Assembly (NCBI GenBank): GCA_963743595.1
Contig: CAVURW010000170.1
Location: 1 to 64,000, forward strand
Direction: 5' to 3'
Origin: CAVURW01 sp963743595
Lineage (GTDB): Bacteria > Verrucomicrobiota > Verrucomicrobiia > Methylacidiphilales > UBA1321
DNA: 64,000 bases
Shown: positions 43,078-50,821 of the stretch, piece after piece
Numbering within the stretch: position 1 is the stretch's first letter
Layout of the letters: each line of letters begins with the position of its first letter
Position numbers and translations under genes: made by a program
The notes under the pieces: model-generated
Seen by the model: the letters and a program-made list of their open reading frames with translations, nothing else
The model's database searches: none
Told to the model about the DNA's origin: nothing

Positions 43078-43380
43078 ATCGGCAAACCTCGATAATTTCA
43101 AATGGGCAGTCCAGCTCTTTCACGTCGGAACTCGTTCGAGTTTTCATTTTAGTGATGCGTACTCGAGGGTTGGTTTGACTCGGGATAATGCCATTACCCA
43201 CTTTCAACGCCGTCAATATCAGATGCCAGGTTCAACAGCCGAGCCGTTAGAGTTCCAACGGAACGATAATCTGGGGCCTCCAGTTCTAATTTTTACTGAT
43301 GTCTCGACATGGGGAAATTGTTGGTAGTGAGCATGTTGCGTTCCATGATCGTGATCAAGTCCTTTGCTTGGCGCTTCACC
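43078..43380. other. intergenic region without clear gene
   Basis: Lies between the SUKH-like gene and the small repeat-bearing membrane protein. Several frames cross it but none has a convincing start, family likeness or coherent composition. The right part encodes only shadow frames. Promoters for the leftward SUKH-like gene probably lie at the left end. Confidence 0.35.
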
Positions 43381-43746
43381 CTACTCTTTCGGAAGGGGCT
43401 GTGTCGTGCCGGGCAGAGGATGCGTGGTCCCGGGGAGAATTTGCGTACCGTGCAACGGTTGCGTGGTCCCGGGCAGGGGCTGAGTCGTTCCAGGTAAGGC
43501 GCGAGTGACCCCCAGCGGTTGCGTGGTGCTGCCCCGTCCGCTTCCGCCGTGATGCTCATCAACTTCCACGTAATGCCGAGGGCGATGCGTCGCTCGATTC
43601 TGCCCAGCCAACGTCACGCAAAGACTGAACAAAAGGATGAGAAACCCTAGCATCAGGCTTAATCCCCCGTTTTCGATTCCGAAGAACAGGAGGACGGCAC
43701 CGATGACCCGCGAGAGCAGCATTGCAAGGCGTAGGTTCAGGAGCAT
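43381..43746 (-). CDS. small membrane protein with LPGTTQP repeats
   Basis: 121 residues. Two hydrophobic helices (about 4-22 and 26-46) are followed by a tail of degenerate repeats: LPGTTQPL, LHGTQI, LPGTTHPL. In DNA this is a GC-rich tandem array from about 43390 to 43530. Pro/Thr tails of this kind often sit outside the membrane and may be glycosylated. Function unknown. The gene may be species-specific. Confidence 0.5.
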   Translation of the reverse strand: MLLNLRLAMLLSRVIGAVLLFFGIENGGLSLMLGFLILLFSLCVTLAGQNRATHRPRHYVEVDEHHGGSGRGSTTQPLGVTRALPGTTQPLPGTTQPLHGTQILPGTTHPLPGTTQPLPKE

Positions 43747-43869
43747 AGAAGGACGATAGCTTAAGATTCCCCCGATAGCAGGAAAAAAGCCAACAAGTTT
43801 TTTTGCATTCGGCCCATCTAGGCTTGTGGTATTTCAGGAAATGTAGCATAAGACTTAAAACCACTAATT

Positions 43870-44076
43870 GTGCTAACTCTAAAACCCAAGATAGTGGACT
43901 CGTACCAGCGCGAGTTCGAGAAACTCGGCAAGGCCCTTAACACTGGCGATTTGTCCAACGCCAGGGCGGCTTACGACGCCATGCAGAAGATCAGTAAGAA
44001 AGCGACCGCCCAGCTCTCGGATCCGCTTGGGCAGCATCAGACCCAACAAGTTCCACGCATCTGTCGGTTTGAGTAG
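43870..44076 (+). CDS. small helical protein, 68 residues
   Basis: From GTG 43870. The segment EFEKLGKALNTGDLSNARAA resembles a short helix-turn motif often found in bacterial proteins of unknown function (the xFxxLGxALQSGDLSxAxxA pattern). The C-terminus is Gln-rich and then breaks into IRCFE-like residues, so this may be the fragment of a longer gene. It is placed between the repeat protein and the YbjQ operon, on the opposite strand. Confidence 0.35.
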   Translation: MLTLKPKIVDSYQREFEKLGKALNTGDLSNARAAYDAMQKISKKATAQLSDPLGQHQTQQVPRICRFE

Positions 44077-44133
44077 CCCACAAATCAGGTCGCTCTCTTG
44101 CAGAAAAATCGGCGAGTTGCCCTGTAACTCCGC

Positions 44134-44946
44134 CTAGTCGTTGACGGAAAGTACCATCACTGGGTCCGGGATTTTCTCCGGAGCGATTTCTTTATCGAGC
44201 GGCAGAACGGCAGTTCCAACGGCAAAGAACTCAATGACGTGGCTTTCCCAGCTGTGGCTGCCCTCGTGAATATCCAGCCCCACCACGCCCTCGGCCTTTG
44301 CGTTCGTCGCCTCCGCCTGCATGCGCTCCATGGCGATTTCACGGGCCTCGTACATGGCCGCAGTAAAGTTTTCTAGCTCCACGTTGCTGGTGAGGGTGCC
44401 CAGGGCCGACAACCCGCGATGGGCCACATGATAGACGCACGATCCCATCACCATTTCCACCGGACGATAGCCGGAATGGAGCAGTGACCAGAAATCTTGC
44501 CCGGAGAGATCTGAGGTGAAGGGGCCGCCGTCATGGGCGCGAAACCCGACATGACCCGCAGCGTGGACGACGCCCGTTCCGATGGCCATGAATTCCAACA
44601 TGTGCCGGTCCCATTCCATGTGCTTGATGGTGAGCTTGACGCCCACAATTCCATCCGCACCCATGGCAGTGGCTTCCGCGCGCATTCGCGACATGGCGAG
44701 CTCGCGAGCGTGGTACATCGCTTTCGAGAGAACGTCCAACTCCTGATTTTGGAAATAGGACCTAAACTGGAAGCCGACGTGGTAGACGCAGCTGCCGAGG
44801 CACAGGCCGATTGGCTCGAACCCGGCTTTGCGAACCAGCAGGAACTCGTTAACGCTGAAGTCGGAGGTGAAGACGCCGGAGGGATGGGCGGCTGTGCGGA
44901 GACCTTTTAGCCTCTCGCGGGCATGGGGATGTAGATCGTTGGACAT
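44134..44946 (-). CDS. heavy-metal-binding domain (YbjQ-like) protein, duplicated domain
   Basis: 270 residues with two similar halves, each having FxxxLVRKAGFEPIGLCLGS or the like, SCVYHV, an AREAMxRMxAEA helix and GxxGVKL, then an FxAVGTAVxx end. This matches the YbjQ/heavy-metal-binding family that forms pentamers in other species. Actual metal binding is unproven. It is the last gene of a four-gene operon with TelA; the gap to the previous gene is two bases. The duplicated form could build a larger ring or barrel. Confidence 0.7.
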   Translation of the reverse strand: MSNDLHPHARERLKGLRTAAHPSGVFTSDFSVNEFLLVRKAGFEPIGLCLGSCVYHVGFQFRSYFQNQELDVLSKAMYHARELAMSRMRAEATAMGADGIVGVKLTIKHMEWDRHMLEFMAIGTGVVHAAGHVGFRAHDGGPFTSDLSGQDFWSLLHSGYRPVEMVMGSCVYHVAHRGLSALGTLTSNVELENFTAAMYEAREIAMERMQAEATNAKAEGVVGLDIHEGSHSWESHVIEFFAVGTAVLPLDKEIAPEKIPDPVMVLSVND

Positions 44947-44948
44947 GG

Positions 44949-45854
44949 TTAGATGGCTTCTTCTTTATCGGTGGTTTCGTAAGATTGATGGTGACGAGAG
45001 GGGTTGGTAAGCGGCTTTTGACCCATGTTAACGCACATCCGAATATCGTCCCGGATGGGCCCTGCGTCCGAGGACTGGATCACGGTGCCGATCACGATAT
45101 TCCGCGCCAAATATCTCCCTTCCGAGAACTTAAACATCTGGCTAAAGTGGATATGAGCGAGGCAACCGTTCCCCTGCCGCTGGGCGTCCGTCCGCAACAG
45201 CCGCAGTGAATCCCCGCGCACCTGCGCCCAAAATTTAGAGAGCGTGGTGACCTCGGTATTGCCAGCCCACGACACATTGTTGCTGCCTTGCCACGTCAGC
45301 CACAGGTACTCGGCCCCGATTGCAATTCCAGTCGGAATAATTCCCATATCGAGCAATTTAACAAATTCCAGCGCAGGCACCGTGGCGACGATCGGTTCCG
45401 CTGCCGAAAGTCGGTCCACTTTCACAGCCGTCCCGATCAGCGTGAAGTCCATGCTCTCCTCGGAGTACATCGGGACCGTGCGCATCTTCACGTCCAGCAC
45501 CGCGTTCGCCCCCGCCGCCTTGGCCTCATCTCGTAAACGCCGTAAAGCCGCTTGCCAGCCCTCCCGATGTCCATTGGTCCATGACCAGCCGTAATGTAAC
45601 CAACATGAAGCCGAAACCGCCGCAATGGGGCGTACTCCGTGAGAACGCACGATGAGCAATTCCGCCGGAGTCAGTGTAGCGATCCACGGCACTTTACCGT
45701 CGCGGCTTTCCCCCAAGCGCTGGTGGATCGAGTCAGGCATGCGATTCCGTTTAATCGCGGCAATGAATTGGTCGCGGCGCATGGCGGCGCTGATTTGGCG
45801 CTGGCGCTCCGCCTCCGCTGCGTCTGTGGTTTTAAAGAGATCCGAAAAGCTCAA
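44949..45854 (-). CDS. YbjQ-like domain protein, second member
   Basis: 301 residues from TTG 45854. The middle part reads GVRPIAAVSASCWLHYGWSW, then AALRRLRDEAKAAGANAVLD and MDFTLIGTAVKV; the second half repeats the scheme more weakly (GIIPTGIAIGAEYLWLTW). It resembles the downstream protein but is more diverged, so the two arose by duplication. It sits 28 bases after the 130-residue gene in the TelA operon. Function in metal or membrane stress is suggested by context only. Confidence 0.65.
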   Translation of the reverse strand: MSFSDLFKTTDAAEAERQRQISAAMRRDQFIAAIKRNRMPDSIHQRLGESRDGKVPWIATLTPAELLIVRSHGVRPIAAVSASCWLHYGWSWTNGHREGWQAALRRLRDEAKAAGANAVLDVKMRTVPMYSEESMDFTLIGTAVKVDRLSAAEPIVATVPALEFVKLLDMGIIPTGIAIGAEYLWLTWQGSNNVSWAGNTEVTTLSKFWAQVRGDSLRLLRTDAQRQGNGCLAHIHFSQMFKFSEGRYLARNIVIGTVIQSSDAGPIRDDIRMCVNMGQKPLTNPSRHHQSYETTDKEEAI

Positions 45855-45882
45855 GGTTCGTTGTTCGGGAAAAGGTTTGTTT

Positions 45883-46275
45883 CTACGATTGCATCAGTGC
45901 AGAGAGCGAGAGGCTGAGGCTCTTCGCATAATCCGTGGTTTTCTGCGATTCCGCCGTAAATTTCGCGAGCCATTCCGCCGGATCCAAGCGCTTGGTGTTC
46001 AACGTAATGCCCCGCACGATCATCGCGATACTCGCTTCCAGGCGACCGTTAACGATCTCCAGCAGGTAGCGATGGTCGCCCATTTCCACACTCACACCAG
46101 TGAATTTGGCTTCTCCAAAGAAAAGGGGTTTCTTCTCAAGTATAGTAACATGATCTGGTAATGCTTCCTTGAGTCGCAAGGCAAAGGCTCTGAGATTGCT
46201 TTCGGCGTCCGCCGTAAATCGCCGGAGCCAAGCCATTTGGAGATCGAGATTCAGTTCGGGATTGGGATCTGTCAT
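45883..46275 (-). CDS. hypothetical protein of the TelA operon, 130 residues
   Basis: Soluble, mixed alpha/beta. A central block KKPLFFGEAKFTGVSVEMGD and YLLEIVNGRLEASIAMIVRG suggests a beta-meander flanked by helices. No family recognised. It begins 12 bases after telA and ends 28 bases before a YbjQ-like gene, so it should be co-expressed with both. It may link TelA to the YbjQ-type partner. Confidence 0.7.
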   Translation of the reverse strand: MTDPNPELNLDLQMAWLRRFTADAESNLRAFALRLKEALPDHVTILEKKPLFFGEAKFTGVSVEMGDHRYLLEIVNGRLEASIAMIVRGITLNTKRLDPAEWLAKFTAESQKTTDYAKSLSLSLSALMQS

Positions 46276-46287
46276 GGGTCGCGGAGT

Positions 46288-47520
46288 TTAGAGTGGCAAC
46301 CCTCGCATCCCTTTTCCCAGTCGATCCCGGATCTCGGCCAGTTTCGCCTCGCGATCGCGATCTCCAGCGGCCACTTCTCGCTCAATCTCGATCACTTCGC
46401 GCATCGTTTGAATCGCCTCATCCGCCACGGTGGCCAGCACCTCGATGTTCCGGGCATCTCCGCCTAAACTGCGCGCCGCGCTCGTAGCCGCGTCATGCGC
46501 TCCTTTTGAAGCCAGCACGGTGATTTGCCTCGCCGCCTCATCCAGCTTTTCGGATTCCTCAGCCGCACGCTGGATATCCGCCTGCACAGCAGCCTGCGAA
46601 GCCACCGCCATCAGGCGCGGGATCACCACAAACAGACCGTTGGAGATCTTCATCATCCGAGTCTCCGCCGCCCGTTTGTTCTGGCCGATGATGGGAATCA
46701 GCAGCGCCGCACCGACCAGATTCTCCCGCATCTCCGCCACTTTCCCTCTGAAATTGGCCAGAGCGCTGCGAAACTCCATGACTTCCGCAGCATCTGCGGC
46801 ATCTCCCGTGCGAATCGCATTCAGGCGCATCGCTTCCAATTCCTCGTGCCCTCGATCCAGCGCGATTTGCCCGGCGGCGATTTCAATCTTCAATCGGTAC
46901 AGGCTCTTTTTAATCGCGACAGTCTGCTGCTCCAGCACCGAGATGGTGACCGATAAATCGGCCTGCGTCTTGCGCGCCTTGGCCATTTCTTGATCCATGA
47001 GAGTCAAAAAATGTTTCCGGTTTTCTTGAAAACCCTTCAGAGCGGAGTGAGCCGCTGTAAATACCTCAAAGATCTTCCCAACGATGCCTTTGGACTTCGA
47101 AAGATCAGACGCCGCTTGCGCTTGAAGATCCTCAATGTGCAGCAGCTTAACTCCATCAATCACCGCCGCCGCAATACGCCCGACTTCTCCGGCATCGCCC
47201 AGACGAACTCCCGTCAATAATTGGCGCGAAGCCTGCGCGATCTCAGACATCACATTGCCGCCGTGATCCAGCTGCGTTTGGGTCCTGCGAAAGTCGACTT
47301 TGGCCGCCGACGCTTTCGCCGCCGAAAGATCACCCTCACTCAAGTTCGAGAGCTCCACCAAACGAGCCGGTTTCTCCACCACCGCCAGTCGGGTGTCGGT
47401 CGTCGGCACCACCACGATCTGCTGCGATTGCGGAGCCGGGGTCGCCACCGGCGCATCGAGATCAATGATCTTGTCGAAATCGGACAGATCCAGCGGCTCA
47501 GTCGGTTTATCTTCGCTCAT
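46288..47520 (-). CDS. telA: toxic anion resistance protein (TelA family)
   Basis: 410 residues from ATG 47520; an ATG at 47613 would add 31 residues rich in acid. The body is a long helical protein with LSKSKGIVGKIFEVF, TQADLSVTISVLEQQT and AQASRQLLTGVRLGDAGE, then the RAAETRMMKISNGLFVVIPR block typical of TelA/KlaA. Family members confer resistance to tellurite or antimicrobial peptides and act in stress linked to TerD and YceG-like proteins. Their biochemical role is still unclear. This is the first gene of a four-gene operon with a small unknown protein and two YbjQ-like proteins. Confidence 0.8.
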   Translation of the reverse strand: MSEDKPTEPLDLSDFDKIIDLDAPVATPAPQSQQIVVVPTTDTRLAVVEKPARLVELSNLSEGDLSAAKASAAKVDFRRTQTQLDHGGNVMSEIAQASRQLLTGVRLGDAGEVGRIAAAVIDGVKLLHIEDLQAQAASDLSKSKGIVGKIFEVFTAAHSALKGFQENRKHFLTLMDQEMAKARKTQADLSVTISVLEQQTVAIKKSLYRLKIEIAAGQIALDRGHEELEAMRLNAIRTGDAADAAEVMEFRSALANFRGKVAEMRENLVGAALLIPIIGQNKRAAETRMMKISNGLFVVIPRLMAVASQAAVQADIQRAAEESEKLDEAARQITVLASKGAHDAATSAARSLGGDARNIEVLATVADEAIQTMREVIEIEREVAAGDRDREAKLAEIRDRLGKGMRGLPL

Positions 47521-47655
47521 CTTAGGTTGGAACTTACCTGCACTTGGCGCTGTTTTAAAGAGAAGATTTGCAGCCACTTCAGTCGCCGTTGGAAACTCAG
47601 GTTCCTCTTCCAAAATCCTTGCTCAGCAGCAGAACCCGAGCACACTTCTGTTACC

Positions 47656-47964
47656 GTGAACCGAACATATTCTACGATTTTCACAGTATTTCTTGTCTTC
47701 AATGCGGTCTTCTTGATCCTAGCGATCTTCGCAGGAAGTGTATTGAATCCGCCTGTTGGTTTAACGGAAGCCCAAATCGCCTCAATGAACAAAGATCTGT
47801 TGCAGGAGGCTTTCAAGAATGACCAGGAAGGATTCTTTGTCGCTACCCGATTGGCTCGTAACATTTCCGTGGTTCTGGCTGCAGTCAGCCTTGCAAATGG
47901 GATCATGTTCGTTTGCCTTAGGAGCACGCTGAAGAATCGAGCGTCGCCACCGAGTTCGTCGTAG
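47656..47964 (+). CDS. small membrane protein with two helices
   Basis: 102 residues from GTG 47656. Two hydrophobic helices (about 8-29 and 69-87) flank a soluble loop of 40 residues (LTEAQIASMNKDLLQEAFKN). The N-terminal open frame reaches upstream to 47221 but those residues are only antisense to telA. Divergent from telA with a 135-base gap that could hold both promoters. No family recognised. Confidence 0.6.
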   Translation: MNRTYSTIFTVFLVFNAVFLILAIFAGSVLNPPVGLTEAQIASMNKDLLQEAFKNDQEGFFVATRLARNISVVLAAVSLANGIMFVCLRSTLKNRASPPSSS

Positions 47965-47995
47965 ATCTCTCGTTCCGACGTAATCAAACCGCAAC

Positions 47996-48475
47996 TTAGT
48001 AGATGATCAGCTTACCGTTTGGAAAATCACCCTGCCAGCCGCAAGGGTAATGACCATTAACATACCAATAAGCTTGGCTTGCGTAAAATGCAGGTGGGAA
48101 AACATCAGAATACTCAGCTTCGATACAGACGGCCAAAATATCCCACTGCACACTGTCTTCGAACGATTTTGATAATTTATTTTCCACCGAAACCCGCTCG
48201 ATCTTAATCTTAACAAACGGTATTACCGTTTTTTTTAACTCAATGACTACATCATTCCATTGACGATAACGTTCCTTGGATCGTTCCAGAATCCTGCCGC
48301 TTAACTGATTGATTGCCTCTAAGCAAAGATTTTCCCATTCCGGTTGTGAACTTGACTTAATAGTATCATCCCACGAAGAGAGTACGATGGCTGATTCAGT
48401 ATCCTTGACGCCAACCTTGGTGAACCATTCAGACTTTTCTAAATGATCTAATGTGGCAAGAGTGTTAGGACGCAT
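47996..48475 (-). CDS. unnamed protein family A, copy 1
   Basis: 159 residues. The sequence has MRPNTLATLDHLEKSEWFTK at the start, EWENLCLEAINQLSGRILER in the middle and the C-terminal signature FYASQAYWYVNGHYPCGWQG, ending FPNGKLIIY. A clear paralogue lies at 60824-61303. The strongly conserved C-terminal half with Trp, Tyr, Gly and one Cys suggests a real folded family. I recall similar proteins in scattered Gram-negative genomes near toxins, but cannot name it. AT-rich compared with its neighbours, which points to transfer. Confidence 0.75.
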   Translation of the reverse strand: MRPNTLATLDHLEKSEWFTKVGVKDTESAIVLSSWDDTIKSSSQPEWENLCLEAINQLSGRILERSKERYRQWNDVVIELKKTVIPFVKIKIERVSVENKLSKSFEDSVQWDILAVCIEAEYSDVFPPAFYASQAYWYVNGHYPCGWQGDFPNGKLIIY

Positions 48476-48549
48476 CTTAGAGTGTAGTCTATTCAGTGGT
48501 GCCTATGGATTATACATTTTTTCCAACGGGCACAGCATTTTCACGCCCT

Positions 48550-50061
48550 TCACTTCCCCGTGCGATCCAGATAATCGATGAAGTTCGCTTCGATATCGCC
48601 AGTGGCGGAGCCGTTATTCACCGTGAACTTGGCGACGTAGAAGTAATCGGAGTTCTTTAGCAGGACGCGCGGGCCCTCGGTCTTTTCTGAGGTGAGATCG
48701 GTGATGATGTCGGTGTGATCTTGATTGATCACGCGTCCGTCTTCCGAGATCGTCCACTCGAACTTGAAATCGAACTGTTTCGGGTTCGCGGTTGTCGGTG
48801 TGCGCGTGATCTTCAGATCGATTTTGCCATGCACATTCTTTGGCCAAGCGGCGGCATCGGCGGGGTAGGTGGCAAAGTCCTCCTCGGCACTCTCATCCAG
48901 GGAGGTCGGCCCGGCGGCATCGTAATCGAGGTGTCGTGAGATGGCGGGCAGCTCCACGCGGTTATATCCTTCATCCGGGACGAAGGTGGCCCCTTGTTTG
49001 ACGTCAAACGACTTAAAGTTCCGCACGATACAACTGATGTCGTTGTAAAGGAGATGTCGACCCGGCGCTAAAGTCGGCGAGATCAGCTTGCGAATGTGAT
49101 CGGTCTTTTGGCCGTCCACCACCATCGCCTGGTTATCGATCTTCGAGTCGTCATCGAACGAGAAATCGATGAGGGAAACCGTGGTGCCCGCTGCTGCTCC
49201 CGCCACAATGGGCGTCCCCGGCACCACCGCAGGAGTCGGCGTCGACGCCGTGTGCCCGCCGAATTGATACGCGAGCAATCCCACAACGACCGCCGCAAGA
49301 GCACCAATCGCAAACAACGGGATCAATCGTGATTTGGAGCGCGACGCTAATCCGCCCCGTGGCTTCCTGGGATTCACGTGGTCCGGATTATAGGCTTCAT
49401 AAATTTCGATCTCTTCGGGAATGCCCTTTAATTTGTAGCGGCCATGTTCCTGCCAGGAGATCGTGTTTTGTTGAACGCCCGTGCCCATGAGCCAGCCTTT
49501 GGCGGAATCGAAGACGGGGTAGGTCATCAAGATTTGGCCGCCATCCGCTAGGCCCTGGACGCGGGCCGCGCGATTCACGTGCCGCCCGAAGACGTCCAGG
49601 CTGACCCGGTCTTCCGTGGTGACTTGGCCGGTGTGCAGGCCGATCCGCACGGAGAGCTCTGGCTGGCCTGGCGGGATGTTCCGGTTCGCTTCCCGAATTG
49701 CTTTTTGAATCTCCAGTGAGCGAGCGACTGCCGTGGAGGGCTCGGAGAAAATCGCCATGACCGAATCGCCGATCGTCTTGATCACGCGCCCGCCATTATC
49801 GCGCTCGATGATCGGGTGAAGAATAGCATCATGCGCCCGGCGAAATTCATTCGAAAACGTCTCGCCATGTTTCTCCGCGATCTCGGTAAAGCCTTTAATA
49901 TCTGTAAAGAGGATGGTCAGAACCGCCGTGTTCTTTTGCTTGCGATATTGATCGACCAGCGAGAGCTCTGCGGCTTGAAAATCGGGTAACGTGTCGAGCG
50001 TATCGATGCTCACCATCAACCTCGATTGTTCAGAAGTAAGTTTGGGCTGTGTGGGTTGCAT
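48550..50061 (-). CDS. class III adenylate cyclase with membrane anchor and periplasmic-type domain
   Basis: 503 residues. The cyclase (about 45-225) has LFTDIKGFTE with Asp 54, IKTIGDSVMA with Lys 95 and Asp 99, and LDVFGRHVNRAARVQG with Asp 156, Asn 163 and Arg 167, so ATP is the expected substrate. A basic stretch and one helix at about 247-267 anchor it. The following 235 residues are of beta-type and presumably lie outside the membrane, where they could sense something. This order, cyclase first and sensor domain last, is the reverse of the common one. Stand-alone gene. Confidence 0.82.
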   Translation of the reverse strand: MQPTQPKLTSEQSRLMVSIDTLDTLPDFQAAELSLVDQYRKQKNTAVLTILFTDIKGFTEIAEKHGETFSNEFRRAHDAILHPIIERDNGGRVIKTIGDSVMAIFSEPSTAVARSLEIQKAIREANRNIPPGQPELSVRIGLHTGQVTTEDRVSLDVFGRHVNRAARVQGLADGGQILMTYPVFDSAKGWLMGTGVQQNTISWQEHGRYKLKGIPEEIEIYEAYNPDHVNPRKPRGGLASRSKSRLIPLFAIGALAAVVVGLLAYQFGGHTASTPTPAVVPGTPIVAGAAAGTTVSLIDFSFDDDSKIDNQAMVVDGQKTDHIRKLISPTLAPGRHLLYNDISCIVRNFKSFDVKQGATFVPDEGYNRVELPAISRHLDYDAAGPTSLDESAEEDFATYPADAAAWPKNVHGKIDLKITRTPTTANPKQFDFKFEWTISEDGRVINQDHTDIITDLTSEKTEGPRVLLKNSDYFYVAKFTVNNGSATGDIEANFIDYLDRTGK

Positions 50062-50581
50062 ATGTGGAAGTTAAAGGGCGCGTAAATGCGTGTAAAAGGC
50101 GCGGCATCCCGTCCTTTTTGGGTTAGACGGACACGAGCGGAATGTCTTCAAAAAAGTTTACGCGTGGTGATGATTTCAGGTGGGCCTGGAACATCAGCCA
50201 CCGGAAGCAGCTCGCCTCGACGGCAGCGGCGTCTGCGAACATGCGCTTCAACCCCTCTCGCCTGCGGCGCGGGCTGTGTTTGTTGGTTTTGTAATTGGGA
50301 TCGTTTGCGGCCTCGGCGTTGGTAGGTGGCGGACTCAAATGATTTGACGCAGGCCTACAGGAGGCAGCCGTTTGTTACCTCTACCCAGGGTTGCCTCGCT
50401 ACGCTCGTTACCCTTCGCTAAGTCATGGCCGGCCCGTCGGGCCTAAAGGCAGGGAAGCAATTTTGAGGTCGGCGCTGAGTCGGTAGCGCGTAACCATTTA
50501 TGGGTTCAGCGTCACGCTGGTCACGCTGGTCACGCTGGTCATGTTGCTTCTCGTTATTGGATTCACCTGCTAAACAGAGGT
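50062..50581. other. 520-base intergenic stretch with repeats and no clear gene
   Basis: No convincing gene. Notable elements: GGCCC GTC GGGCC palindrome at 50431-50443, a GGGTTGCC... GTTACCC stem-like section near 50389-50412, and three perfect copies of the 9-base unit TCACGCTGG at 50512-50538. The 50380-50450 part resembles a palindromic repeat I recall from other PVC genomes, function unknown. Composition swings between GC-rich and mixed. Confidence 0.45.
50512..50538. repeat. three tandem 9-base units
   Basis: TCACGCTGG is repeated three times without change and is followed by a partial TCA. It lies about 45 bases upstream of the small membrane protein at 50582. Such short arrays may vary in copy number and shift promoter spacing. 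Confidence 0.7.
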
Positions 50582-50809
50582 ATGGCTCTCCTTTACTACT
50601 CAGACAAGACCGTGCCATCCGAACCGGTCCGATTGAAGCCGGAGCCCTCGCATCGGCTTCTCAATCGATCCGAGTTTTTCGAGTCTTTCCGTAATCGTCC
50701 CGGCACGTTTCTGCTGGGTATTCTGGGCACCCTCGTCTACGGCGTGTTCCACTGGTTTGATCTCATCAATTTCGTGCTCACGTTTGTTTGGGATCACTGG
50801 CATACATGA
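50582..50809 (+). CDS. small membrane protein, 75 residues
   Basis: ATG 50582 follows AGAGG, a fair Shine-Dalgarno site. The soluble, basic N-terminus (about 1-40) is followed by one strong helix GTFLLGILGTLVYGVFHWFD and an aromatic end (LTFVWDHWHT). No family recognised. It converges on the VIT-VWA gene with 12 bases between. Confidence 0.5.
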   Translation: MALLYYSDKTVPSEPVRLKPEPSHRLLNRSEFFESFRNRPGTFLLGILGTLVYGVFHWFDLINFVLTFVWDHWHT

Positions 50810-50821
50810 GGGACTAACCTG

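Noticed and set aside
42863..43327. 154-codon plus-strand frame opposite the SUKH-like gene
   Set aside because: It is largely the shadow of the better supported minus-strand gene, and its free part shows no start signal.
47221..47655. N-terminal extension of the 102-residue membrane protein
   Set aside because: These residues are only antisense to telA and rich in Arg. The GTG at 47656 directly precedes the hydrophobic start.
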